From positions 62,001 through 126,000 of the forward strand of contig DAOOQQ010000001.1 in NCBI GenBank assembly GCA_035388825.1: 64,000 nucleotides of DNA, in the 5' to 3' direction. The notes beneath the pieces are model-generated. The model saw only the letters and a program-made list of their open reading frames with translations. It ran no database searches and was not told where the DNA came from. Position 1 is the first letter of the stretch; every line of letters begins with the position of its first letter. The position numbers were made by a program, and so were the translations under genes. This document shows, piece after piece, positions 54,957-63,134 of this stretch. Origin of the DNA: MWAR01 sp035388825. Its GTDB lineage: Bacteria; Muiribacteriota; Ozemobacteria; Ozemobacterales; Ozemobacteraceae.

Positions 54957-56189
54957 ATGCAGAGGATGACGGGTAAATGCGGGATGCTGGCCGTTCTGGT
55001 GATCATGACGGCGGTCATGGCGTTCTGTCCGGGACACACGGCGTTCGCCGCGGCATCCGAAGAGATCGTGTTCCAGTTGCTGCGCGGCCGCGCGGCGCTG
55101 TCCCGCAACGGGGGCGGCACCTGGCTCGAGCTGGGGCCGGAGCCGGTCGCGGTGAAGGTGCAGGACATGCTGCGCACCGAGGGCGAGACGCGGGGCGAGA
55201 TGCGGTTTCCCGACGGAAGCCTGTTCCGCCTCAAATCGAACTCGCGGGTGACGCTGGTGAATGACGGCATCCAGCTCCAGGTGGGCGAAAGCTGGTTCAA
55301 TCTGAAGAAACAAGGCCGCACCTTCCAGGTGGTGACGCCGACGACGGTGTGCGGCGTGCTGGGCACGACGTTCGATGTGAACGTCGACCGGTTCGGCCAG
55401 ACGCGGGTCCGGGTGTTCGAGGGGCTGGTTTCGGTGAAGGCCCATGAGGACCGGCGCAAGCGGCAGTTGGTGCTGCAGAAGGGCATGATGGCGAGCATCC
55501 GGGACCGCGGCCAGACGGCGGAACAGTTCCAGAAATTCGACGCGACCGGCGAGGATGCGCGGATCCAGGGGGAATGGAAGAACCTGGCGCCGCAGAAACT
55601 GGGCCCGGCGCGGCCCCAGATGCCGGAGGGACTTCCCCCGATGCGGCAGCCCGCTTCCGGAGGCTGGAAGCCCGTTTTCAAAGACGGCGACCGGAGTGAT
55701 GCGGGCGGCGTGCTTCCCGACGGGAAGCCCGGCTCTGTGGAGCCCGCTGGAACCGGTATTCGAGAAAACCTGGCGTTCTTCGAAAAGATGCGCGAGCAGC
55801 GGCTGGAAGGCCGCCGGCAGCGGGGCGCGGAGGAGGCCGGCCGCACTCAGCCTCCGGGCGGGCCGGATGCCGTTGCGTTGCGACAGGGGCTGGGGGCGCG
55901 GTTCGGCGAGGCCGGGCGCGGTCCGACCGGGGCGCAGGAGCAGCGGGCGTTGCGCGAAGAGTATCTACGAACGCAGAACCAGCTCGTGCAGGTGCAGGAG
56001 GAGCTTCGGCGGACCGTTTCCGAGCTCGAGGCGCTCCGGAGCAAGCTGAATGCGGGATCCACGGGGGGGATGACGAAGGAGGAGATCCGGCAGCGCATGG
56101 TGGTGCTCGTGGCGAGGCTGAAAGCCCTTCGGGAACGGCAGGTCAAGCTGCTTCAGCGGCTCGAGAACCTTCGAAATCGGCTCAGCTAA
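54957..56189 (+). CDS. Secreted FecR-domain protein with C-terminal coiled coil
   Basis: 410 residues from the ATG of MQRMTGKCGM, ten bases after GGGAGG. Signal peptide followed by a mature start near AAASEEIVF. Residues about 35-160 are a FecR-type domain (VKVQDMLRTEGETRGEMRFPDGS split as VQDMLRTEGETRGEMRF; VGESWFNL; TPTTVCGVLGTTFDV), a beta fold used by anti-sigma and envelope proteins. The middle is Pro/Gly/Arg-rich and disordered. The last ~90 residues are a heptad coiled coil (QLVQVQEELRRTVSELEALR). Lacking a cytoplasmic part, it is not a classical FecR sensor; a structural or ligand-binding envelope role is more likely. A TATACT at 54916 may be its -10. Confidence 0.85.
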   Translation: MQRMTGKCGMLAVLVIMTAVMAFCPGHTAFAAASEEIVFQLLRGRAALSRNGGGTWLELGPEPVAVKVQDMLRTEGETRGEMRFPDGSLFRLKSNSRVTLVNDGIQLQVGESWFNLKKQGRTFQVVTPTTVCGVLGTTFDVNVDRFGQTRVRVFEGLVSVKAHEDRRKRQLVLQKGMMASIRDRGQTAEQFQKFDATGEDARIQGEWKNLAPQKLGPARPQMPEGLPPMRQPASGGWKPVFKDGDRSDAGGVLPDGKPGSVEPAGTGIRENLAFFEKMREQRLEGRRQRGAEEAGRTQPPGGPDAVALRQGLGARFGEAGRGPTGAQEQRALREEYLRTQNQLVQVQEELRRTVSELEALRSKLNAGSTGGMTKEEIRQRMVVLVARLKALRERQVKLLQRLENLRNRLS

Positions 56190-56222
56190 GGGTACGCGGA
56201 GAAATATTTTTTCGAAGGGGGC

Positions 56223-56251
56223 TTGACAGGCCGGTTTTCGATCAGTAGGCT
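56223..56251 (+). promoter_or_regulatory. HU gene promoter
   Basis: Perfect TTGACA (56223-56228), 17 bases, TAGGCT (56246-56251), about 48 bases before the GTG. Confidence 0.6.
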
Positions 56252-56298
56252 TGTCGTATCAGTTCTCCACCTTAATTTTTACCAGGAGGATCCACCAA

Positions 56299-56583
56299 GT
56301 GAAGAAGATCGAACTCGTGAGGGAAATCGCCAAGAACACCAACCTGTCCCAGACCCAGGCCACCCAGGCTCTTGACGCCACCCTCGACATCATCAAGAAT
56401 GCCATGAAGAAGCACGAAGAAGTCCGCCTCGTCGGCTTCGGCTCCTTCAAGGTCGCGACCCGCAAGGCCCGCACCGGCATCAACCCCCAGACCAAGAAGA
56501 CCATCAAGATCCCGGCCACCAACGTCGCCCGCTTCGTTCCCGGCAAGGATCTGAAGGAAACCATCAACACCAACAAGCGCTAA
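56299..56583 (+). CDS. hup: HU-family DNA-binding protein
   Basis: 94 residues, the standard length, from a GTG start with AGGAGG nine bases upstream; the longer in-frame version would begin near the promoter start point and is rejected. KKIELVREIAKNTNLSQTQA begins the dimerisation helices. GFGSFKVATRKARTGINPQT is the canonical HU signature with the DNA-bending arm, and NVARFVPGKDLKE closes the fold. It compacts DNA and helps recombination, replication and regulation. Codon use is strongly biased to C-ending codons, fitting high expression. Confidence 0.96.
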   Translation: MKKIELVREIAKNTNLSQTQATQALDATLDIIKNAMKKHEEVRLVGFGSFKVATRKARTGINPQTKKTIKIPATNVARFVPGKDLKETINTNKR

Positions 56584-56597
56584 TCCAAGCAATCATG

Positions 56598-56636
56598 CGG
56601 CCGGCAGCCCTTCGGGGTTGCCGGCCGTTTCTGTTG
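56598..56636 (+). terminator. Rho-independent terminator of the HU gene
   Basis: CGGCCGGCAGCCC-TTCG-GGGTTGCCGGCCG, a 13-bp stem with one G-U pair and a UUCG tetraloop, followed by TTTCTGTTGTT. Confidence 0.9.
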
Positions 56637-56665
56637 TTGCGGTGAGGCGCGCCGTCCGGTACAAT
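56637..56665 (+). promoter_or_regulatory. Promoter of the pilB-like/pilT unit
   Basis: TTGCGG (56637-56642), 17 bases, TACAAT (56660-56665). The start point would be only about four bases before the ATG at 56676 and no ribosome binding site is present, which suggests a leaderless mRNA. Confidence 0.55.
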
Positions 56666-56675
56666 ACCTCTCGTC

Positions 56676-58346
56676 ATGAGTACGCAAAAGAAACGACTGG
56701 GCGATATCTTGATCGATTGCAACCTGATCACCGGCGATCAGCTCAAGCAGGCGCTGGGGTATCAGAAGGAGAAGGGTCTCAAGCTGGGCGCGGCCCTGAT
56801 CGACATGGGCCTCGTCACCGAGGACGACATCATCTGGGCGCTGGGCAACCAGCTGAACATCTCGTTCATCCATCTGAACGCCGACATCGTGAACCCCGCG
56901 GCCGTGAAGCTCGTGCCCGCCGAGTTCGCGAAGGAGTTCCGTCTGATGCCGCTGTATCAGGCCGGAAACCAGCTCAGCGTCTGCATGGTCGATCCGCTCG
57001 AATCCGAAGCGATCGAGACATTGGCGGCCCGCCTGGGCTTGCAGATCTCGGTCTCGATCTGCACGAAGTTCGATTTCGAGCAGGCATATACCGCGATCTA
57101 CGGGCCGCTCGATGCCGGGGAGCGCGTGACCGGCGATCTTCCCCCCGCCCCATCCGGTGAGCCCGGCGGGGAAAAGGGCGAGCGCGGGATTCCGAAGGGC
57201 CTCGAGGCTCCGGAAAAAATCATCAACTATATGTTGGGCCAGGCGATCATCAACCGCGTCGATCGGATCCATTTCGAACCGTCGGACAAGGGCGTCGTGA
57301 TTCGCTTCCGCACGTGCTCCTGCCTGACGCGAAAGCTGGAGATCCCGATCAAGGTCCACCAGGAAGTCATCTCGAAGCTGAAGACACTGTCGCAGGTTCC
57401 GCTGCCCGTCAGCGGCGGGGCACCGACGATGGCCGTCGGCCATTTCCGCGTCTCGGTCTCGGGCCGGTGGGTGAACGTCCAGTCGATGTTCTACCCGACC
57501 GTGAACGGCGAGATGGTGATCCTCAAGCTGAACGATTTCAGCAACATCGCGGTTCAGCTCGGCAAGGCCGGCAAGGCCGCTCTCGATGAGCTGGTCGCCT
57601 TCATCCAGGCGAATCATGGCGTGCTCTATGTAACGGGGCCGCGCGAGTCGGGCCGTACGACGACGCAGTATTACGTGCTCGGCAGCTTCGACGTCGAGAA
57701 GAAAAAGATCGTGACGGTCGAGGATCCGGTCCAGTCGAACCTTTCGAAAATCACCCAGATCCAGATCGGCCAGAGCGGCATCGGGTCGATCCGGGAAGGA
57801 CTTGATCTCGCTCTGCTGCTCGATCCCGACGTGGTCTACATCGACCATCTGGGCGACCAGCCGATCGTGGAGGAGCTGGCGTTCGCAGGCCTCGGCGGCA
57901 AGACGATCATGACCTCGTTCATGGCCTACGATGCGCCCAGCAGCGTCGTGCGGCTTCTCGAAAAGATCGCCGACCCCGTCGTCGTCGCGAGTTCGCTGTG
58001 CGGGTTCCTGTCACAGCGGCTGATCCGCACCCTGTGCCCGCAGTGCAAGAAGCCCTCGACCCTGCCGCCCGAGATCGCGGACCGGCTGCGGTTTCCCGGC
58101 GAGCCGACGGTGTTCGAGGCCGTCGGCTGCGAAGCCTGCCAGCAGACCGGATATGCCGGCCGCACCCTGATCACCGAGTTTCTGCCCACCTCGCCCACGC
58201 TGCGTCGCATGATGATCGACCGGCAGGGATACCAGGAGTTCTACCAGTTCGCCCGCAAGCAGGAGATCCCGACCCTGGAAGACCGTACCCTGGCCCTCGT
58301 CGCGACCGGCGAGACGAGCGTCGACGAGTTCTTACGCCTGTTCTGA
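56676..58346 (+). CDS. Degenerate PilB/GspE-like type IV pilus ATPase paralogue
   Basis: 556 residues. An N-terminal MshEN-type domain (1-150: RLGDILIDCNLITGDQLKQAL, shown as LGDILIDCNLITGDQLKQAL; LGAALIDMGLVTEDDIIWAL) is followed by a GspE/PilB-like core. The nucleotide site is damaged: the Walker A position reads GPRESGRTTTQ (about 321-331), with Arg in place of the essential Lys, and the Walker B position reads LLDPDVVYIDHLGD (about 382) without the usual Glu. The zinc-binding cysteines of PilB (CPQCKK, CEACQQTG) are kept. It is therefore probably a non-hydrolysing partner or regulator of the pilus motor, perhaps a sensor of cyclic di-GMP through the MshEN domain. Fifteen bases upstream of pilT. 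Confidence 0.85.
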   Translation: MSTQKKRLGDILIDCNLITGDQLKQALGYQKEKGLKLGAALIDMGLVTEDDIIWALGNQLNISFIHLNADIVNPAAVKLVPAEFAKEFRLMPLYQAGNQLSVCMVDPLESEAIETLAARLGLQISVSICTKFDFEQAYTAIYGPLDAGERVTGDLPPAPSGEPGGEKGERGIPKGLEAPEKIINYMLGQAIINRVDRIHFEPSDKGVVIRFRTCSCLTRKLEIPIKVHQEVISKLKTLSQVPLPVSGGAPTMAVGHFRVSVSGRWVNVQSMFYPTVNGEMVILKLNDFSNIAVQLGKAGKAALDELVAFIQANHGVLYVTGPRESGRTTTQYYVLGSFDVEKKKIVTVEDPVQSNLSKITQIQIGQSGIGSIREGLDLALLLDPDVVYIDHLGDQPIVEELAFAGLGGKTIMTSFMAYDAPSSVVRLLEKIADPVVVASSLCGFLSQRLIRTLCPQCKKPSTLPPEIADRLRFPGEPTVFEAVGCEACQQTGYAGRTLITEFLPTSPTLRRMMIDRQGYQEFYQFARKQEIPTLEDRTLALVATGETSVDEFLRLF

Positions 58347-58360
58347 GGCCCTGACCCACC

Positions 58361-59737
58361 ATGAGCGACAACGACAATTTCTTCAACAAGTTCTTCGGAA
58401 GCGGCGACGGCGCCCAGAAGCCCCCCGCCCCCGGCGGCGCCCCCGCGCAGCCCCCCTCGACGGGCATTCCGCGGCCCCCGGCCCCGCCTGCCGGCCAGCC
58501 GCCCGCCTCGACCGGCATTCCCCGCCCTCCGGGCGCGCCGGCTCCGACGGGCATTCCGCGGCCCCCCGCAGCCCAGCCCCCAGCCTCAACGGGGATTCCG
58601 CCGGCTCGCCCCCCGGCCGCGGCCGCCCCGACGGCTGCTCCGGCCCAGGCACGACGCAGCGGGCAGATCGATAATGAAGAGTATGCCATCACCGACCTGC
58701 TGCGGCTGGTCGTCGATAAGGCCGGATCGGATCTTCATCTGACGGTCGGATCGCCGCCCATGATGCGCCTCCAGGGCAAGCTGTGGCCCACCGACCTGCC
58801 GGCGCTCACCTCGAAGGACACCAAACGCCTGGTTTTCGAGTTCCTCAACAACGACCAGCGCGACCGGTTCGAACGAGACCTGGAGCTCGACATCTCCTAC
58901 GAGATTCCCGAAGTGTCGCGCTACCGCTGCAATATCTTCAACAACCGCCTCGGCATCGGCGCCGTGTTCCGCGTCATTCCCTCCAAGATCAAGACGGTCG
59001 CCGACCTGAAACTGCCCACCATCCTCTCGGATCTCGCCCGCCGCAACAAGGGCCTGATCCTCGTGACGGGACCCACGGGCTCGGGCAAATCGACGACGCT
59101 GGCCGCGATGGTCGACCAGGTGAACGACGAGCGCCAGGATCACATCCTGACGATCGAGGACCCGATCGAGTTCGTGCATCGGCACAAACGGTGCATCGTC
59201 AACCAGCGCGAGATCGGCGTCAACACGAAGTCTTTCTCCGCGGCGCTGCGGTCGGCCCTTCGCGAAGACCCCGACGTCATCCTCGTCGGCGAAATGCGCG
59301 ACTACGAAACGATCTCGCTCGCCGTCACGGCGGCCGAAACCGGCCACCTCGTCTTCGCCACGCTGCACACCCCTTCGGCCGCCCAGTCGGTCGACCGCGT
59401 CGTCGACGTCTTCCCGGCCCACCAGCAGGACCAGATCCGCACGCAGCTCGCCGACGCCCTGCAGGGCATCATCGCCCAGCAGCTCATTCCCACGATGGAC
59501 GGGATGAGCCGGGTCTGCGCGCTCGAGATCCTGGTCAACGTGCCGGCCGTCGCGAACCTGATCCGTGAGAACAAGACCTTCCAGCTCACCTCGATCATGC
59601 AGACCAGCAAACAGATGGGGATGCAGACGATGGATCAGGCGCTGATGGATCTCGTGAAGTTGCGCAAGATCGCCCCCGAGGAAGCCTACCGACGCGCTTT
59701 CGACAAGAAGGCCTTCGAACAGTACAAACCCCGCTGA
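58361..59737 (+). CDS. pilT: PilT-like pilus retraction ATPase with proline-rich N-terminal extension
   Basis: 458 residues, about 100 more than usual PilT. The extra N-terminus is a low-complexity Pro/Ala/Gly tail with four copies of a TGIPRPP-type motif. From about residue 105 the PilT fold is complete: SDLHLTVGSPPMMRLQG, Walker A in TGPTGSGKSTTLA (near 236), Asp box LTIEDPIEF, Walker B in LREDPDVILVGEMRD (near 300), His box ATLHTPSA and the PilT-specific ALEILVNVPAVANLIRE. It drives pilus retraction (twitching, DNA uptake) at the inner membrane. It is co-transcribed with the degenerate PilB-like gene, so the inactive paralogue may regulate or anchor it. Confidence 0.93.
   Translation: MSDNDNFFNKFFGSGDGAQKPPAPGGAPAQPPSTGIPRPPAPPAGQPPASTGIPRPPGAPAPTGIPRPPAAQPPASTGIPPARPPAAAAPTAAPAQARRSGQIDNEEYAITDLLRLVVDKAGSDLHLTVGSPPMMRLQGKLWPTDLPALTSKDTKRLVFEFLNNDQRDRFERDLELDISYEIPEVSRYRCNIFNNRLGIGAVFRVIPSKIKTVADLKLPTILSDLARRNKGLILVTGPTGSGKSTTLAAMVDQVNDERQDHILTIEDPIEFVHRHKRCIVNQREIGVNTKSFSAALRSALREDPDVILVGEMRDYETISLAVTAAETGHLVFATLHTPSAAQSVDRVVDVFPAHQQDQIRTQLADALQGIIAQQLIPTMDGMSRVCALEILVNVPAVANLIRENKTFQLTSIMQTSKQMGMQTMDQALMDLVKLRKIAPEEAYRRAFDKKAFEQYKPR
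58457..58614 (+). repeat. In-frame TGIPRPP repeats in pilT
   Basis: Four copies of an eight-residue unit, STGIPRPP, STGIPRPP, PTGIPRPP and STGIPPARPP, separated by 9, 4 and 6 residues of Pro/Ala-rich spacer, encoding an unstructured tail. Confidence 0.85.
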
Positions 59738-59745
59738 TACGGGCA

Positions 59746-59860
59746 CGAACCACAGAGTCACAGAGACACAGAGGAAGGTCCCTGGAAAATAGTATATTTA
59801 TATACATATCTTCCGTGTCTCAGCGTGCGGTTCTCTGAGACTCGGGGTCTCTGTGGTTCG
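59746..59860. repeat. Fold-back intergenic repeat upstream of typA
   Basis: CGAACCACAGAG (59746-59757) and CTCTGTGGTTCG (59849-59860) are perfect 12-base inverted ends. Inside, GAGACACAGAGGAAGG is mirrored by CTTCCGTGTCTC around an AT-rich centre (TATATTTATATA). The whole ~115 bp can fold into one long imperfect hairpin. Related CACAGAGACACAGAGG sequence recurs after typA. Confidence 0.75.
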
Positions 59861-59899
59861 GTCTTTTCCAGAGGCGTCCAGAGATTGCGGGGTTTCCTG

Positions 59900-59928
59900 T
59901 TGCGTTGCGGGGTAAGCTGATGTAGACT
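59900..59928 (+). promoter_or_regulatory. Possible typA promoter
   Basis: TTGCGT (59900-59905), 17 bases, TAGACT (59923-59928), about 55 bases before the start codon. Confidence 0.45.
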
Positions 59929-59983
59929 GCATCCTTCCTTTTTTCATCCTTGCCAGTCGCACCAGCCGGAGGTCCGCAAAGCA

Positions 59984-61810
59984 GTGAGTACGGTACAGTT
60001 TCAGTCGCGTTACGATCCGTCGATGATCCGCAATGTCGCGATCATCGCGCACGTCGACCACGGGAAAACGACCCTGGTCGATGCCATGATCCGCCAGTCC
60101 GGATTGTTCCGCGAAAACCAGCAGATCGCCGAGCGGTTTCTCGACAGCAACGACCTCGAGCGCGAGCGCGGGATCACGATTCTCGCGAAGAACATGTCGC
60201 TCGATTTCAACGGGGTGAAGGTCAATCTGATCGACACCCCCGGCCACGTGGATTTCGGTGGCGAGGTCGAGCGTGTCATGCAGATGGCGAACGGCTGCCT
60301 GCTGGTCGTCGACGCGTTCGAGGGGCCGATGCCCCAGACCCGGTTCGTGCTGAAGAAGGCGCTTGCGGCCGGTCTCAAGCCGATCGTGGTCATCAACAAG
60401 ATCGACCGGCCGGACGCCCGTCCGGAGGAAGTCGTCGACGAGGTGCTCGACCTGCTGATCGACGTCGGGGCCGAAGACGATGCGCTCGATTATCCGATCC
60501 TGTTCGCATCGGGCCGGTCCGGCTACTCCTGTCGCAAGCTCGATGATCCGCGGGACACGATCCGGCCGCTGCTCGAGGCGATCGTCGAGTTCGTGCCGCC
60601 GCCCACGGGGTCGCAGACGAAGCCGGGAACGCTGCTCGTCACGAGCCTCGATTACAACGACTACGTCGGTCGCATCGCCATCGGCCGGGTGTTCGACGGG
60701 GTGCTGAAGCAGAAATCAGACGTCTGGCTGCTGCACGAGGGGCATGCTCCGCGGCCTTCCAAGATCGTCCAGTTGTACGGCTTCCAGGGTGTGCGACGGG
60801 TCGAGACCCCTGAGGTGTGCGCCGGGGATATCGCTGCCGTGGCCGGTCTGACCGACGTATCGATCGGCGACACCGTCTCGGTTTCGATGGAAGGCGAGCC
60901 GCTGCCCGTCATCCCGATCGACCAGCCCGTGCTTTCGATGCTGTTCGCCCCGAACCAGAGTCCGCTGGCCGGCCGGGAGGGCAAGTTCCTGACGGCGCGC
61001 CAGATCCAGAACCGCCTGATGAAGGAGCTCGAGACCAACGTCGCGATGAAGGTCGAGCCGACCGAGTCGCCCGACACGGTCAAGGTTTCCGGCCGTGGCG
61101 AGCTGCATCTGGGCATTCTCGTCGAGACGATGCGGCGGGAAGGCTTCGAGATACAGGTCTCCAAGCCGCAGGCGATCATCTCGAAGGACGAGAACGGCAA
61201 CCTGCTCGAGCCGATCGAGGAGCTGACGATCGATCTTCCCGAGAGCTACGTCGGGGCAGTCATGGAAGTGCTCGGCCCGCGCAAGGCGATCATGGAGAAC
61301 TCGAAGAAGCTGCCCGACGGCACGCTTCGCCTCATTTTCAGCGCGCCCGCCCGCGGCCTGCTCGGCTTCCGGTCGGCGCTTCTGACGATCACGAACGGCA
61401 CGGGCGTCATGAACCAGTGTTTCAAGGGCTACGAGCCCTATCGCGGGGACATTCCCGGCCGACGGGTCGGCGTCATGGTCGCGATGGAAGCGGGCCTCTC
61501 GACGCCGTACGCGATCGAGATGCTCGTCGAGCGCGGCACGCTGTTCTACGGCCCTGCCGAGGACATCTACGTCGGCCTCGTCGTCGGCGAGCGGCCTATC
61601 GCTGGCGATATGTATGTGAATATCGTCCGGATGAAGCATCTCACCAACCACCGCAGTTCGACGAAGGAAGAACTGACGCACATCGCCCCGCCACGCCGGA
61701 TGTCGCTCGACCAGGCGCTCGAATATGTGGCCGAAGACGAGTGGCTGGAAGTGACACCGGGCGCCGTGCGTATCCGCAAGCGCGAGGTCGATTACAAGCG
61801 TCGCGGCTGA
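59984..61810 (+). CDS. typA: Ribosome-associated GTPase TypA/BipA
   Basis: 608 residues, normal for the family. A translational GTPase acting on the 50S subunit in assembly and stress adaptation. G1 in IIAHVDHGKTTLVDAM, switch I in ERERGITILAKN, G3 in DTPGHVDFGGEVERV, G4 in VINKIDRPDARP. Domains II, III and V follow, then the BipA-specific C-terminus ending RKREVDYKRRG. The start used is GTG (STVQFQSRYD), 13 bases after CGGAGG; an ATG at 60023 (MIRNVAII) is an alternative that would also fit. Monocistronic between repeat-derived hairpins. Confidence 0.95.
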   Translation: MSTVQFQSRYDPSMIRNVAIIAHVDHGKTTLVDAMIRQSGLFRENQQIAERFLDSNDLERERGITILAKNMSLDFNGVKVNLIDTPGHVDFGGEVERVMQMANGCLLVVDAFEGPMPQTRFVLKKALAAGLKPIVVINKIDRPDARPEEVVDEVLDLLIDVGAEDDALDYPILFASGRSGYSCRKLDDPRDTIRPLLEAIVEFVPPPTGSQTKPGTLLVTSLDYNDYVGRIAIGRVFDGVLKQKSDVWLLHEGHAPRPSKIVQLYGFQGVRRVETPEVCAGDIAAVAGLTDVSIGDTVSVSMEGEPLPVIPIDQPVLSMLFAPNQSPLAGREGKFLTARQIQNRLMKELETNVAMKVEPTESPDTVKVSGRGELHLGILVETMRREGFEIQVSKPQAIISKDENGNLLEPIEELTIDLPESYVGAVMEVLGPRKAIMENSKKLPDGTLRLIFSAPARGLLGFRSALLTITNGTGVMNQCFKGYEPYRGDIPGRRVGVMVAMEAGLSTPYAIEMLVERGTLFYGPAEDIYVGLVVGERPIAGDMYVNIVRMKHLTNHRSSTKEELTHIAPPRRMSLDQALEYVAEDEWLEVTPGAVRIRKREVDYKRRG

Positions 61811-61841
61811 GAGACCCTGGAAACCCACGGAGACACAGAGG

Positions 61842-61877
61842 CACAGAGGGAAGAGCACTTTTTCCCTCTGTGTTTTT
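61842..61877 (+). terminator. typA terminator built from the CACAGAGG repeat
   Basis: CACAGAGGGAA (61842-61852) and TTCCCTCTGTG (61862-61872) form a perfect 11-bp stem, followed by TTTTTG. The left arm is part of a GAGACACAGAGG repeat like that at 59746-59860. Confidence 0.8.
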
Positions 61878-62461
61878 GTGATGGGGATGTTTTCTGTTCT
61901 GGAATCATCACGCCGTCACAGGTGAAATATCGCACTCGTTAAAGATGTGTTTTCGTGGGTCCTCTTCCCTGGGCCGGAATTGTTCAAGTATCAAACGGCA
62001 GTGTGGTTCCTCCCGCACAGGTCAGGCGGGGTCTGATTCGCGAAGTTCGATCAGGACGAGGGTTGCGTCGTCGGACCAGGAGAAGACCTGCGACAGCCGG
62101 GCGCCGTGGCCGACCATGCGACTCAGGGCTTTGCTGCGGCCGGTGAGTTCGCGGGAGATGGTTTCCGCATCGATCCGGCCGATGATCCGCGAGCCTGCCA
62201 GACATGGGAGGAGCAGGCTGATGAGAAGGGCAATTCGTTGAAGCATCCGGATTTCCGTCCAGCCTCCAAAGTGGTGGGGGGATTCGCCGTATCCTCCTCG
62301 GTGCTCTCCAATCGTGCTACCGAATGCGTCAACCGATGTGGTTTCTCCATTCCCGTGAGTATCGGGCCCGCTTTTTTGACCGAGGAGCTTGGACGGCAAC
62401 GCCTGCGAGCTTGGTATGAGGTTTGCTGGTAATTCTCCTCATGCATCCTGTGGGAGGTTTT
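61878..62461. other. Intergenic stretch with little content
   Basis: About 580 bp between typA and the TadE-like gene. Apart from a possible short reading frame on the minus strand (62022-62246) I see no gene, RNA or repeat. Composition is lower in GC than the flanking genes, consistent with non-coding or decaying sequence. Confidence 0.5.
62022..62246 (-). pseudogene. Possible remnant of a PP2C/SpoIIE-type phosphatase
   Basis: A 74-codon frame beginning MLQRIALLISLLLPCLAG. Its end, VFSWSDDATLVLIELRES, resembles the last strand of SpoIIE/PP2C phosphatases, where a metal-binding DD pair precedes a TLxxI strand. The rest of such a domain is absent upstream, and no good ribosome binding site is seen. 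It could be a broken gene end or chance. Confidence 0.3.
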
Positions 62462-62938
62462 ATGATCAAGCGAGGGAAAAACGGTCAGGCATTGGTGGAG
62501 ATGGCCTTGGTGATGCCGCTTCTGATTTTAGTTCTGCTCTGTGGAGTCGTGGATTTCGGGTTCGTGCTGTACCGGTATATCAGCCTTCAGCAGCTTGCCA
62601 ATGAGGCGACCAGTTCGGCAGCCGAGTGGCAATACCGGCCCGGGGTTGCCATCACGGGGCCCATGATTGAAGCTTGGCTGACGAACACTGCATCTCACAC
62701 GCTTCCGGCTTGTTGGACGATTTCCGAAGTCCAGAAAATCCGTGCAACCGTCAAAACCGTTGATACGTCGGATAAGCAGGCGAAGATTCTGGTGGTTGGT
62801 CTTGTCTACGATGCTCCGCTGTACACGCCATTCTTCCAGGCCATGTTCAAGAAAATTGTTGGAAAACCAGGGATAACCCTGGCTACGGAAGTTGCCTACC
62901 AGATTCCTCAAAACATCCTTCGGGAAAACGGCTCCTGA
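62462..62938 (+). CDS. TadE-like pseudopilin
   Basis: 158 residues from the ATG six bases after GGGAGG. The N-terminus, NGQALVEMALVMPLLILVLLCG, carries the TadE/TadG signature: a Glu early in a hydrophobic segment (GQALVEMALVMPLL) that serves as prepilin cleavage and assembly region. The remainder is a small extracellular domain. Such proteins belong to Tad/Flp pili or related secretion systems, normally encoded with other tad genes; none are visible within the window to either side. Confidence 0.88.
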   Translation: MIKRGKNGQALVEMALVMPLLILVLLCGVVDFGFVLYRYISLQQLANEATSSAAEWQYRPGVAITGPMIEAWLTNTASHTLPACWTISEVQKIRATVKTVDTSDKQAKILVVGLVYDAPLYTPFFQAMFKKIVGKPGITLATEVAYQIPQNILRENGS

Positions 62939-63134
62939 TCTTCAGGAATCCCTCTTCTCCGGTATGAATTCTGGACGAGAGGGCCCCATCTGAGACGAGA
63001 AGTCCGCTCTGAGTGGTAAATATACCCCAGAAAGGGTGGAGCAAATTCACCTCAGATACGACGCTTTGACGAAACCGCGTGCCTTGTGCCGGAGCACGCG
63101 GTTTGATCTTCGAGGAGAGCCCGGGGGCTCACGA

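Noticed and set aside
56580..57848. 422-codon minus-strand frame opposite the PilB-like gene
   Set aside because: Antisense shadow; the plus strand carries MshEN and PilB-type motifs. The frames at 58586-59761 and 60716-61858 are rejected for the same reason.
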